Below, piece by piece: positions 21,926 through 31,840 of a stretch of DNA of 64,000 nucleotides. Under the pieces are notes generated by a model. It made no database searches. It saw nothing but the letters and a program-made list of their open reading frames with translations, and was not told the origin of the DNA. Made by a program: the position numbers and the translations under genes. The stretch covers positions 21,719,160 through 21,783,159 of the forward strand of contig OZ024927.1 in assembly GCA_964017235.1 (NCBI GenBank), read 5' to 3'. This DNA comes from Sabellastarte sp. h YS-2021. Its lineage: Eukaryota; Annelida; Polychaeta; Sabellida; Sabellidae. Positions within the stretch are counted from its first letter, which is position 1. Every line of letters begins with the position of its first letter.

Positions 21926-23110
21926 CAGTGTTTCCGTTTACGCGCAAACGTGCGTAAATTTACGCCGAAATCAAGCGATTTACGCACACATTATTTACCA
22001 GGGGGTCAGACTGACGCAGAAGTATTTGTAAAAAGAAATATCGATATTTCGTCTATATATGAAGCAATTCTTCATTTATTCCAATTTTAAAACAAAAATG
22101 GCCGATTTCCTGTTGTTTACTTGTCACTGCGCATGCGTGGTATCAAAAAGTCGAGAGGTGGAGTTCGCGAGGTCACGCATGCGCATTCGGGTTATTCAAT
22201 CACAAAAACCACCAATCCATCCAAGGACGCAAGATTTTTTACTGCAATAGATATACTTGCAATAAAAACAGCACTGAAGGTAAGCTGTATATTTTAAAAT
22301 TTCTTGTAAGGCGAGAGCTACGCAGATGAAATCCATCTTAAACGTGTTAGAATGTACCCTAGCAAATCTTATTCAAAACATTACACATCGAAGGAAAACA
22401 TGATCTCTGCAAGGAAACAATTGGAAACAACATCTCCGAACGATGACAAATACCTTGTGTATTGGGAGACACGTTCTACTAAATCTCGGAAACTCTTGAA
22501 TTTTTAACCCCGGAAACCTCCCTGGAAAATACTAGCTGTGAAATTCAAAAATATTCGCAAAACCCTATAACTCTGGAAGCACTCAATGGATTTTTGTCAA
22601 ATAAAAAGCAAAATAAACTACAATAATTTGTCTTTCAACCAGTATAAATATTATATTTGTAGGGTAAATAAAAAAGAATTTAGTCAAGTTTATTTTTTGA
22701 CTATTTTCTTTACCCTGATGTACACAGGTGAACTGATCAGATATCTTTATGAATATACAGCCATGTACAATGTACTGTAATTTTTTTGTCAACTTGATAA
22801 ATAAATCAAATTTATTGCTTTTTAGTAACTGGGTATATCTAAACATTATTTATTGAGGAAAATGTGGCAGAATATTACTTGTACCCCATTTTAAGTACCC
22901 CATGGGATACATGGTACCCCACATTTCATAACTCTAATGCGAACACCGGCTTTGCGAGGTATTTCAGCATTGTTTGGCTATAATTTTTCTACCCTGCAGT
23001 TTAACTAGAAGGGGTCAAGCCTAACTGACCCTCAAAAATTTGCATTGACCTCCGGTTTTCAAAAGCGGGGGTCAATTGACCTCCAGAAAAATGAGGCTCA
23101 GGAAACACTG
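21926..23110. mobile_element. Non-autonomous hAT-like element, 1,185 bp, TSD ATATG
   Basis: Ends are CAGTGTTTCC (21926) and its inverted GGAAACACTG (ending 23110), flanked by ATATG on both sides (21921-21925, 23111-23115). The uninterrupted paralogous site at 23870-23900 confirms the boundaries. CAGTG-type termini fit hAT elements; a 5-bp duplication fits only some hAT subgroups. No transposase frame is present. The left part looks like a promoter and leader exon (see the regulatory entry). Confidence 0.8.
22085..22285 (+). promoter_or_regulatory. Promoter and splice-donor remnant inside the hAT-like element
   Basis: A CpG-containing block has AAAAATGGCCGA (YY1-like), CTGCGCATGCGTGG (about 22127) and CACGCATGCGCATTC (about 22173), which match NRF1-type motifs in opposite orientations. 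It is followed by CACTGAAGGTAAGCT (about 22274), a strong splice donor. This resembles the promoter, untranslated exon and donor of an autonomous element whose coding exons were deleted. Motif assignment is by eye. Confidence 0.4.
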
Positions 23111-24000
23111 ATATGACTAATCTTATTGTTGGTAAGACCAGTCATATTAAAATCATATAGATCACAGACTTTCTTGCCTTTCATTTTCATTGCCAACATA
23201 TCCAGAGGGTAGAAGATCTGAACCTGTCCAAGGAAATATGTCTAATCATATTAAAATTGTGCAGGTTGGGTCAAAAGTCCTTGACATTCAAGATTTGGTT
23301 GGGATTGGTCAGACAGGTTTTTAGATTAATTGGTAGTTCCAGCTTAGAATGCAGGATAGTTTTTGATAAATTTTGGAATTTTTCACCCTAACTTGCCAAT
23401 TTTTAAGCTGGACAAATCTTGTATTTGTTAATCTGATCCCCAGGGTAGAGATGCATTTAAATTTTCTGGCCTGTTTTGGTAAAGTTTAGCATTTTTCAAC
23501 CATGAGTTGCTGATTTTAAAGTTTGAGTCAATATCTGGGCAGTGCATGAGTATGGAACCAGGCCTTAACTGTCAATACAAACTCAAGTGGCTCCTACAAT
23601 ATCCAGTGTTATATTAAGTGGTGGTTCCATGTTACCAACTATGGTCCTACTATGCAAAATTTTAAGTCAGGACCAAAGTTTCTCTGCTCATATATGTCAG
23701 GAAGTAATTTCATGGATGGCGGAAAAATTTGGGAGAATATAAAACATGTTAGATATTTTGGGGGCAAAAATTGGTGACTTTGAGACCCCCAAAAGTCTGG
23801 GTTTAGAGCCACACTTATGTTGATGCCATTAAATCAAATTGCAATGTTTAGGACCCACTCCATTCAGATCTTACCACCAATAAGTCTAATTGTATTGTTC
23901 TTACAATCAACTATATTAAAATCATACAGGTTAGAGACTTACTGGCTCAAGTTTTGACCAAAATGATTACATGGAATGACCATGTGCTTGTCATCCCCTA

Positions 24001-24500
24001 TCACTTTTATTGCTGACTGGCATAATTAACTAATACTAAGGTAGCTCTTTAACTATGGCAATTGGATTGTATATGTGGTCCCAAATTGGAAACATTGAGA
24101 TTGGCTGAGATCCACAGAAGAAGAGGGGGTGAAAAATAACAGTTTCTGAGAAATGTTACAACTTGTAATTAAAAGCTTCTCATTGATTCCTGAAAACCAT
24201 TTCTGATTGGTTCTCAAAATTTTCCAACTTGGATACGAACATTATAAAAGTCTATAGATGATTATAGCAATTGACTTCAAATGAATCGAAAGAATTGCTT
24301 TAAGAACGTTAAGCTGGCTTTCAGATTGAATTCCTGAATGGTATATCTGATAAGGGTCATTGTAGTTTATGAAAAATTCAGACAGATTGAATTTATCGAG
24401 AAGATATGCTATTTACTCCTGAATGCTTCTAAAGTTTGACAGTCAGTCCCAGGCCCTTCCTAAACAGCAAGATCATGAATTACTAACACCCCAAATGAAA
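24001..24500. other. Presumed DIRS left flank, boundary not found
   Basis: No gene is seen. The left terminus of the downstream DIRS-type element should lie here or slightly earlier, but no sequence matching its right-end repeats was found. Confidence 0.4.
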
Positions 24501-24505
24501 AGAGT

Positions 24506-25547
24506 TCCAGTTTAAAAGTGCTACCAAGGATGATGTGACCCAAGGACAGTTAAGTGATGCTGCCGTTGCAAGTGAGTCACTTGCTACAGATCACAGTCAG
24601 GATCTGGGCGGACAGCGGATCCAGATGGAAATCCTTGAACAGCTAAAGAAAATGTCAAACAGATTGGACTTGGTAGAAGATCAGGTGGCAGTGACAGCTC
24701 AGAACACAGCACAGGCTTCGACTTCTGCAAGGGACATGGCAAAGTTAAGTACAGATACTGTATTGTCAAGTTCTAGTAAAAAGGTAGTAAAAATTCAAGG
24801 TTCAAACCCCCATATGCAACAAGTGATTCATCCTCGGACGAAAGTGATACCCCCTCCATGGAAAGGTTAAAGTCTAGTGCTGTTCAAAGAAAGGGTGACA
24901 GGAGAATTAGAGAGTTAAATCACAGTTTACACCTCCCAGGTAATGACAGTTCTGTTAAGCTCAAGTCAAAAAGGGTAGGTACTGTTGAAGTTAACGTGAA
25001 AAACAAGGTATCTTGGCCCCATGAGGCGATACTGGGTGGCGTCAGCAGGCAAAGGGTCACTTACAACCAACTGTCGCTTACCCAATTCATACAGGGCTTT
25101 TGTAAAAACATCATGGAGGAAAGTTGTAATGATAAAAGGTATACCATGGTTTCCTATTTGAGTGATCTGATGGAGGATGACACAGATTTTTCTTGGCAAA
25201 GTGCTAAGGGAGCTCACACTGTCTTGCTTTGTGAGATGGAGCGGGGTTCCCTCCAGTGGGAAGATATGGACCGAATAGATCAGATCCGAAGGGCCCATGC
25301 TCAGAAGCATGTTGTAAATAGGAATGGTTGGGCGAAGCCATCGGATCACTCAAGTAGGAAGCCATGGTTCTGTAAAGGTTTCCAAACAGGTGCGTGTACA
25401 CATACACGTGATCATGAAAGTAATGGGAAGTTGCAGAGGCACATATGTGCCCACTGCCTTATGGGGGGTAGGCAACTTAATCATCCTGAGAAAGACTGTA
25501 ATTTTAAAAAACAGGCAAAAAACGAGCAAGCAGCTGCCCATCACTAG
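24506..25547 (+). pseudogene. DIRS gag-like protein, one frameshift
   Basis: Likely structural/nucleic-acid-binding protein of the element. The first frame (to 24870) has a coiled-coil-like QMEILEQLKKMSNRLDLVED. Near 24805-24815 the coding sense moves to the next frame, which reads ATSDSSSDESDTPSMERLK and continues to 25547. The middle has NQLSLTQFIQGFCKNIMEES. The C-terminus has a Cys/His cluster, WFCKGFQTGACTHTRDHE and HICAHCLMGGRQLNHPEKDC, as in other DIRS gag proteins. The initiation codon is not obvious: a TGA lies upstream in frame and no ATG follows before the coding signal, so the 5' end may also be damaged. Confidence 0.65.
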
Positions 25548-25561
25548 GGTGGAGCAGCTGT

Positions 25562-27594
25562 TTGAATGCACCTGTGGTTGAAGATGGCGGTGGATTGAAT
25601 AGTAAATCCAACACCACTGTACACAATGTCAAGGACACCACATACATGGCTAGGTTTTTCTATAACTCGGCTGTCAGACCCAGAGACATTGATAATTTGC
25701 TTGCCGAAAAGTCAAGAAATGTTTTCAGTAGTTCAAAAATTGTAGTTAAAACACGTATTTTTGGACGTGGTGTCAATTCTGGTGTCAATGTGAATACAAA
25801 CAGTGTCAGAAACAAAAAATCTATGGATCTCTCATTGATGCCCATTATATGATTAGACACACGGGTAAGCCCAATTTTTTGGGGGCTCGTATACCTGTAA
25901 CTTCACAGCTTAATGTAGATAAATGGGAAGAGCTTCTCCAAGGTTATTGGGACCAGCTGGATCTCTCATTGATGCCCATTATGTGATCAGACACACGGGT
26001 AAGCCCAATTTTTTGGGGGCTCGTATACCTGTAACTTCACAGCTTAATGTAGATAAATGGGAAGAGCTTCTCCAAGGTTACTGGGACCAGCAGCTGTTAC
26101 AGCTGCTTAGGTTTGGATTCCCCCTCGACTTTAACAGAAGTTGCCCATTGCAGAATGAAGAAGGTAACCACACTTCTGCTATCCAGTTTCCCCTAGATGT
26201 GGATGCTTATATTGAGGAGGAATGTAGGTATTGGCCTATTGTGGCCATTTAAAGAAAATCCAGTTGAGCATTGCCATACCTCGCCGTTTATGACCAGAAA
26301 TAAGCCCAATTCTGATAGGCGTAGGGTCATCATTGATCTGAGTTGGCCCATTGGGGCCTCTGTTAATGCTAGGATAGACAAGGACACATATTTGAATAGT
26401 CCTTTTGCCTTGACCTTCCCTACTGTGGATGACATCACGTCACAATTGCGACACTTGGGTAGGGGCGCCCTTCTGTATAAGATAGACGTTAGCAGAACGT
26501 TCCGGCATGTCAGGATAGATCCTGGTGACTTTGATCTTCTAGGGCTCCACTGGCGTGACGCATACATTGACGCCTGTCTTCCATTCGGGAAGCGTCACGG
26601 GAGCCAGATTTTTCAACGCCTCAGTGATGCAGTGCATTACGTCATGCGTCAGAAGGGTTTCTGCGTCATCGATTATATTGATGACTATGTGGGGATGGAC
26701 GTTCCGGACGTCGTGCATGCGTCATTCAATGTGTTATTCAAACTCATGGGTGACCTAGGTCTTACCATCAGTGACAAAAAGCTGGTACCCCCTAGTATGC
26801 AAGTTGTATGTCTGGGTATCTTAATCAATACTAAGAATGGCACTGTTTCAATACCCCAGGACAAACTACGTCAGATTTGTGATGCTGTGCGTCACTGGCT
26901 TGGAAAGACATCCTGTACCAAGAGGCAACTACAATCCATATTGGGTATGCTTTTATATGTCCACAAGTGTGTCAAGCCAGCACGTGCATTTTTGAACAGA
27001 ATGTTGGCTCTCCTCAGGTCTGGTCATGCAGCCCAAAAAATTACTTTGACCCCTGAGTTCAAACGTGACCTCAAATGGTTTGATAAGTTCCTTCCACTCT
27101 ACAATGGGGTGTCACTTTATGACCATAGGCCCATTGATCACACTCTTGAGCTGGATGCCTGCTTAACAGGCCTGGTCGGAAGTTGGTGCAGTTTTGTTTA
27201 CCACATGCCCATATGTGAAGGTTATATGAACTGGTCAATTGTCCATCTAGAGATGGTGAATGTTCTGTTGGCAGTCAGATTGTTTCAGGCCCACTGGGCA
27301 GGCAGAAAAGTCCTAATAAAATGTGATGATGAAGCAGTGGTCGCAGTGCTCAGATCAGGTAGGGCCAGGGACCCCTTCTTGGGGGCATGTGCCAGAAAAA
27401 TATGTTATGTCAGTGCCCTTTCAGATATGGACATACAGTATGTCCACATTAGGGGGTTGGACAACAGGCTGGCTGATTTACTGTCTCGATGGACAGGTAG
27501 TTGCAAAGATGTTAATGAATTGTGTCAGAATGTGTCAGATCCAATATGGGTCCCAGTGGATCTAAAAATGTTAGATATTGATCCAGAATTGTAA
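25562..27594 (+). pseudogene. DIRS reverse transcriptase-RNase H, broken at its N-terminus
   Basis: This copies the element's RNA into DNA and removes the RNA strand. The N-terminal part is split (25562-25852, 25923-26252) by a 134-bp tandem duplication that shifts the frame, and by another shift near 26235. The core frame (to 27594) is open: HTSPFMTRNKPNSDRRRVII, then motif A YKIDVSRTFRHVRIDP (Thr where Ala is usual). DACLPFGKR follows, then motif C VIDYIDDYVG with both catalytic Asp. RNase H acids are all visible: Asp in LELDACLTG, Glu in VHLEMVNVLL, Asp in IKCDDEAVV and Asp in LDNRLADLLSRW. Catalytic residues are intact, so inactivation is recent and confined to the N-terminal region. Confidence 0.85.
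25825..26092 (+). repeat. 134-bp tandem duplication inside the RT gene
   Basis: Unit 1 (25825-25958) and unit 2 (25959-26092) both begin GGATCTCTCATTGATGCCCA and run through GGGAAGAGCTTCTCCAAGGT. They differ at only a few positions. 134 is not a multiple of three, so the duplication itself breaks the frame. Confidence 0.9.
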
Positions 27595-27726
27595 TAGGGT
27601 CACAAGTGTCTCCTTGACAGGGCCCATGTATTTAATGGCTCAAGTAGCGATATTAATACTTGTAGTATTTCTGTGTTGTCAAGCCCCTGAGGCAGGGGCG
27701 TCATTGCTAATTTACATATTACTAAA

Positions 27727-28728
27727 ATGCAGTTGCTATGCTTTGTTTCAGATAATGTGGCTTTGAGTTTGTTGTCTAAGAAAGCAGCCAGTAGAACACA
27801 TGCTGCCTTCAGGCCTAAGACAAGACAAGCCTACTTCAGAATGTTCAAAATCTTCCTGGCTTTTTGTATTTGTATGGATGTATCAGTAGCCAGGGTGGAT
27901 GTCAAAGTAATTCTGTCATTTCTTGAATGTTTGATTTGTAACAAGTGTTCTGTTGCTATGATATCAAATTATTTGTCAGCCATAAAGGCTTGTTTTGCTT
28001 TATATGATTTGCCATTTCACATCCTGGATCATCCAAGGATCAAATATTTTCAGAAGTCTGTCAAAATCAATCAACCTTTGACCTTAATCTCACATAACAT
28101 CATTGATCTGGATACTCTGGAAAAAATATCTGCAGCCTGTCATGATCTCACTTGTAGCAAAGTCCTCCGAGCTGTATTTTTAACTGGGTTTTTAGGGTTT
28201 TTTAGGCTTTTAAATTTGGCACCTCACTCTTTGGCTGGTTTTGACCCTTCAAGGCATCTCACTGGCCAGGATCTTTTCTTCACCAAAAAACTGGTTAAAA
28301 TCCTCATCAAATGGTCAAAAACCATTCAAACCAGATATGTTGTTCAGGTGGTTTCAGTTCCAAAACTGGAAAATAAGTTAATTTGTCCTTTCAGGGCCCT
28401 TAATGCCCTTCCTTCATTATATCCCATGTCTGCAGACAACTCTGCCTTCCAAGTAAAAATGCAATCGGGCTGGCAGCCTATCACTGATGGTAAGATCAGA
28501 AAATGTCTCAAATCCATTAATATGACCTTGGGTTTGAACCCTCACTTCTATACTTTTCATTCCTTCAGAAGGTCAGGTGCCACCTTCGCCTACAATGTAC
28601 ATATCCCTGTTCAACAAATCAAACGCCATGGTACTTGGACCTCAGAGTGTGTCTGGCGGTACATACAAGCAGACCACTCCTCTGGTGAAAACCTAGCTTT
28701 GTCACTGGCTAATGCTATTAATGCATAG
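27727..28728 (+). CDS. DIRS tyrosine recombinase, intact frame
   Basis: A 333-residue protein from ATG 27727 to TAG 28726-28728, predicted to integrate the circular DNA form of the element. The N-terminal SAM-like part includes RTHAAFRPKTRQAYFRMFKI. The catalytic domain has Arg160 in GFLGFFRLLNL, the HxxR pair His278/Arg281 in TFHSFRRSGATFA, Trp304 in RHGTW and nucleophile Tyr312 in WRYIQADHS. This is the full R-HxxR-W-Y set with normal spacing, and no stop or frameshift occurs. Length is ordinary for DIRS recombinases. It follows the RT-RNase H stop by 132 nt. It is one of few element genes here that could still make protein. Confidence 0.9.
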   Translation: MQLLCFVSDNVALSLLSKKAASRTHAAFRPKTRQAYFRMFKIFLAFCICMDVSVARVDVKVILSFLECLICNKCSVAMISNYLSAIKACFALYDLPFHILDHPRIKYFQKSVKINQPLTLISHNIIDLDTLEKISAACHDLTCSKVLRAVFLTGFLGFFRLLNLAPHSLAGFDPSRHLTGQDLFFTKKLVKILIKWSKTIQTRYVVQVVSVPKLENKLICPFRALNALPSLYPMSADNSAFQVKMQSGWQPITDGKIRKCLKSINMTLGLNPHFYTFHSFRRSGATFAYNVHIPVQQIKRHGTWTSECVWRYIQADHSSGENLALSLANAINA

Positions 28729-28744
28729 ATGTTCCTACTGTTGG

Positions 28745-29268
28745 GGTTGAGGGCTTCTTATAGTGCTTTATCTTATATATCTTGTACACAATTTTGTAAC
28801 CTTCAGGTCTTCTGGTCTCCAGGCTTAGGGTGACCTTAATCTCAACACAATCTTAAATTGCAAACCACTACCTCGTTTTTGAGGTGAATTCGACCTCATG
28901 TGTGACCCTGGGGAGGGGTCACCTTGTTTTGACATGATGTGACCTTTCAAGGTCATACCCTCTTCCTGGCTTCCAGTAGACCTCTAGTGTATTACCTTTG
29001 TTTTAGTATTTTCAAGCTAATAGTGACTTCTTATGGACAATGAACTCTAACTTATCAGTCACTATTCAGTATATTACCAGTAATTTACTCAAGTTTTGGA
29101 TTCTGATAGTGACTTCTCATGAACTATGAACTCTAACTTTACTAGTCACTATTTTACTGTATTTATCTTATTCAGAATCTGTATACTCTTACTGACCTGT
29201 AAATATATTTTAGTATAGAACATGTATAATTATACTCTAGTTATGTATTAAACAAAGTGCCCTCAACT
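28745..29268 (+). repeat. DIRS right terminal region with repeated hairpin units
   Basis: Two units (29020-29068 and 29106-29156, offset 86 bp) each have ATAGTGACTTCT...TGAACTCTAACT and close with AGTCACTATT. In each the left TAGTGAC and right GTCACTA are inverted around about 31 bp. GTTGAGGGC (28745-28753) and GCCCTCAAC (29260-29268) form an outer inverted pair. Such split or complementary repeats are how YR elements template circle formation. Confidence 0.55.
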
Positions 29269-29640
29269 CTGTGTTTTACTGTCTTGGGGTGGGGACTGCA
29301 ACAGCCAGGAGGGCAGCAGACTTTCTACTCAGTTTCTGTCACCCTGGAAGGTGCTTCAACCAACTGTCAGGTGCCTCTGTCACAGGTTAAGATAGTTTAC
29401 ACAACATATCAGGACTCCCTAACCTTTCTGGGAAATATACAGTCATGAGCTTCCAGCAGATTGATACACCTCAAAGAGTTTCACCCAGTAACCCACATCA
29501 ACACACAACAACTCCTCCAGCAACCATATAGCAAGAATATCCTCAACAGCCAGTCCAGCCCCCTAGCAGTCATCTGAGCCCAAACAGCTACAATCAAACT
29601 ACCTACAATCAGTCCTTTTCAGGACCACTGCTGTAAAATA
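29257..29640 (+). pseudogene. MADF-partner tail relic (Harbinger)
   Basis: PGGQQTFYSVSVTLEGAS recalls PSGQQTLLFQTV of the relic at 1-868. It is followed, in shifted frames, by a Pro/Gln-rich tail (QQIDTPQRVSPSNPHQHTTT) and the AGTCCTTTTCAGGAC hairpin seen behind the 15.2-kb transposase. It begins exactly at the DIRS right end, so the retroelement may have inserted into, or truncated, an older Harbinger copy. Confidence 0.5.
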
Positions 29641-30269
29641 TTCTTTTCCGGATATCAATTTGGATATCATGGGTCAGCATGCTGTTTCAGTCACCTTTAA
29701 GTTTGGCTAGTGGGACTGCACCTTTAGGGTGTCTGTAACCCTCTTCATCAGTATTTAAAGACAAATCAATAAGCCCTCTCAATCGGGTTCCTGCACGCTT
29801 GGGCTCTGTGTTATTTATGTGTTTGAAACTAAGGGGCACAAACTGGAAGAACAGGGGAGAGCTGTGCACATGGATTTTCACGGGCTTTGATAGTGTTTCA
29901 TTGTGTGTACTTTGTTACACAAGTACTTTAGGTTTGTTTATAAGGGGTTTTAGTTCAGTCCATGGAGAAAGTGCTGGAAAATGACTGAATTTGAGGTTCC
30001 TCATAAAGTTGCTCAAATTACACTGATGCATGCCCCCAAGTGTTATCAAAACAAACACGATACTTACACTATACCAGTGTACTTGTACAAAGGTGAATTG
30101 TATTTGCTGTACATACTGATATATTGCAAATATAAAAGAGACTAGAAATCACTTGTAGAGTGCAAAGCCCACTAGATGCGACATTTCTGAAAACTATGGA
30201 TTTTTATGGATACTATGGATTTGACTTCGTTATGCCGCCGCCGCAGTATGTAGAGAGATTTCACCATTA
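29641..30269. other. Intergenic, nothing recognised
   Basis: No exon, RNA or element terminus could be supported. Short open frames on both strands look random. Confidence 0.45.
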
Positions 30270-31080
30270 CCGCTCTAACAAAAAAAAAATATTATAGCTA
30301 GCTTCTCAAATTTGCAGGATATATTCATAAACATAAAATCTTGCCTGGGAATATTTTTGGCCTCATTGTGAAAAACAAAATGGCCGCCAGGGACATTTAT
30401 TCAACTTTAAACAAGGACTTTTGTTGGCCCTCTAGAGCAAAGGGTATTATAGGTATTAGGTAGAGATCTCAAATTCACAGGATATGTTCCTCATTATAAA
30501 ATCTTGACTGAGAATATTTTTGGCCTCATTTTGAAAAACAAGATGGCCGCCACACGCGTTTCTTTGTCAGTCATGAAAAGTGCCTATATCTCCCTTATTA
30601 TTGGTCTTAGAGGTTTGGGATGGTAAACAAACCTATAGGAAATCATGGGCTGGGAATCGTTTGGTGTGGTAGGATTTGACCTTGGACCCCTCCTTCAAGG
30701 TCAAATGAGGATAGCCAAATCATGGGCTGGGAATCTTTTGGTGTGGTCAGATTTGACCTTGGACCCCTCCTTCAAGGTCAAACGAGGATAGCCAAACTTA
30801 AAAGTGCTTATAACTCGCTTATTATTGGTCCTAGAGGTTTGGAATGGTAAACCAACCTATAGGAAATCATGGGCTGAGAATCTTTTGATGTGGTCAGATT
30901 TGAACTTGGACCCCTCCTTCAAGGTCAAACGAGGATACCCAAACTTAAAAGTGCTTATAACTTGCTTATTATTGGTTCTAGAGGTTTGCAATGTCAAATC
31001 AACCTATAGGAAATCATGGGCTAGGAATCTTTTGATGTGATCAGATTTTACCTTTGGCCCCTCCTTCAAGGGTAACTTAA
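30270..31080 (+). repeat. R147 repeat array
   Basis: Units of 147 bp (30794 to 30941 offset measured) contain AAAGTGCTTATAACT, GCTTATTATTGGTCCTAGAG, CCTATAGGAAATCATGGGCT, and TTTGACCTTGG plus CCCCTCCTTCAAGGTCAAA. A 77-bp partial duplication lies at 30641-30793. Upstream sub-units carry TTTTGGCCTCATTTTGAAAA with ACAAAATGGCCGCC. Further members are at 10385-10990, 31660-31840 and 47165-47400 (minus). TTTGACCTT and AAGGTCAAA form a 9-bp inverted pair in each unit. Confidence 0.8.
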
Positions 31081-31397
31081 GAGAGACTTAGGCATGTGCA
31101 TTCTCCTTACCAGTGTTGTAGGTTCTCCCCATTTACTAAAATTGTTTGCACGTCCTGTAAGATACACTCACCTGTACCTTGTATGTATATAAATCCACTG
31201 TATGACCTGTAGCTAGTAGCAGTTTGTGCTTTGATCTTCAAGTTGCGACACTGTTGCTGGCAAAATACACCTTGTTTGCATGTGCAAATCTCTACTACCC
31301 CACTAACAGACTACATTCATATTTTTCAACAATATTTGCAGCACACTTATGTGTGTATACACGTACGATGGGATGTAAGAGAAGCGTTAACGGTATT

Positions 31398-31460
31398 TAA
31401 TCTAATCTACTGCTTTGCAATATCTTCCCCACAAAGGGGAACTCAGTGCGCTAGGTAACA
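31398..31460 (-). mobile_element. LINE 3'-end fragment, same family as 4.4-6.8 kb
   Basis: The minus strand reads GAGTTCCCCTTTGTGGGGAA, GATATTGCAAAGCAGTAGAT and TAGATTA, matching 6715-6775 nearly base for base. The insertion is only about 60 bp, an extremely 5'-truncated copy. Confidence 0.85.
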
Positions 31461-31659
31461 AAACTCATTTATCATCACGAGTATCGAAGGGCGTTCAAGG
31501 ACAAGGTCTACATCGTAAAAGGGGTTACCTGGTTTAGAGGTCCATTACAATAGCTAAATGAGAAATAGCTTTCTGTATTTTTAACAGCGAGTAATATAAG
31601 TAAATGGCTTTTTTGCTTTTTTTTTGGTACAAGGATATGAAATCTGAAAATAACCAACA

Positions 31660-31840
31660 ACAAAACCACATTTGACCCCTGTTTCAAGGTCAAAAAGATT
31701 GTCTATAAAAGTGCCTTGTTTGGAGTGTTTTCGAATGGTTTTTGCATGTTTCAACAACCACAGGAAATCACAGATCACGGATATTTCAAGGGATCTAATA
31801 TGAATTTTTGACCCCGGCTTCAAGGACAGTGTTTATATTA
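31660..31840 (+). repeat. R147 family, degenerate unit(s)
   Basis: TTTGACCCCTGTTTCAAGGTC, a CAACAACCACAGGAAATCAC-like middle and TTTTTGACCCCGGCTTCAAGG mark one to two eroded units. Confidence 0.5.

Larger units (their letters stand above)
21700..24000 (+). repeat. ~745-bp tandem duplication interrupted by a hAT-like element
   Basis: Sequence at 21714-21925 plus 23111-23200 aligns with 23640-23950: AAGTCAGGACCA, GGGTTTAGAGCCA-AC, ATTAA-GTCATTAAAT, CATTCAGATC-TACCA and ATATTAAAATCATA. Removing the 1,185-bp insertion plus one target duplication leaves an offset of about 745 bp. Smaller internal repeats (TCTAATCATATTAAAAT) also occur. The nature of the duplicated unit is unknown. Confidence 0.65.
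24500..29268 (+). mobile_element. DIRS-type tyrosine-recombinase retrotransposon
   Basis: A gag-like gene, an RT-RNase H gene and a tyrosine recombinase lie in this order on the plus strand, the gene set that defines DIRS/Ngaro/PAT retroelements, which integrate by recombination and not through an integrase. No methyltransferase domain was seen between RNase H and the recombinase, unlike classical DIRS1. The right end has a repeated hairpin module (29020-29156) and GCCCTCAAC (29260-29268), complementary to GTTGAGGGC at 28745-28753 just after the recombinase gene. The left terminus is undetermined. Confidence 0.85.

Noticed and set aside
25204-25571. Minus-strand frames over the DIRS gag
   Set aside because: Shadows of the gag frame, which has the zinc-finger signature.
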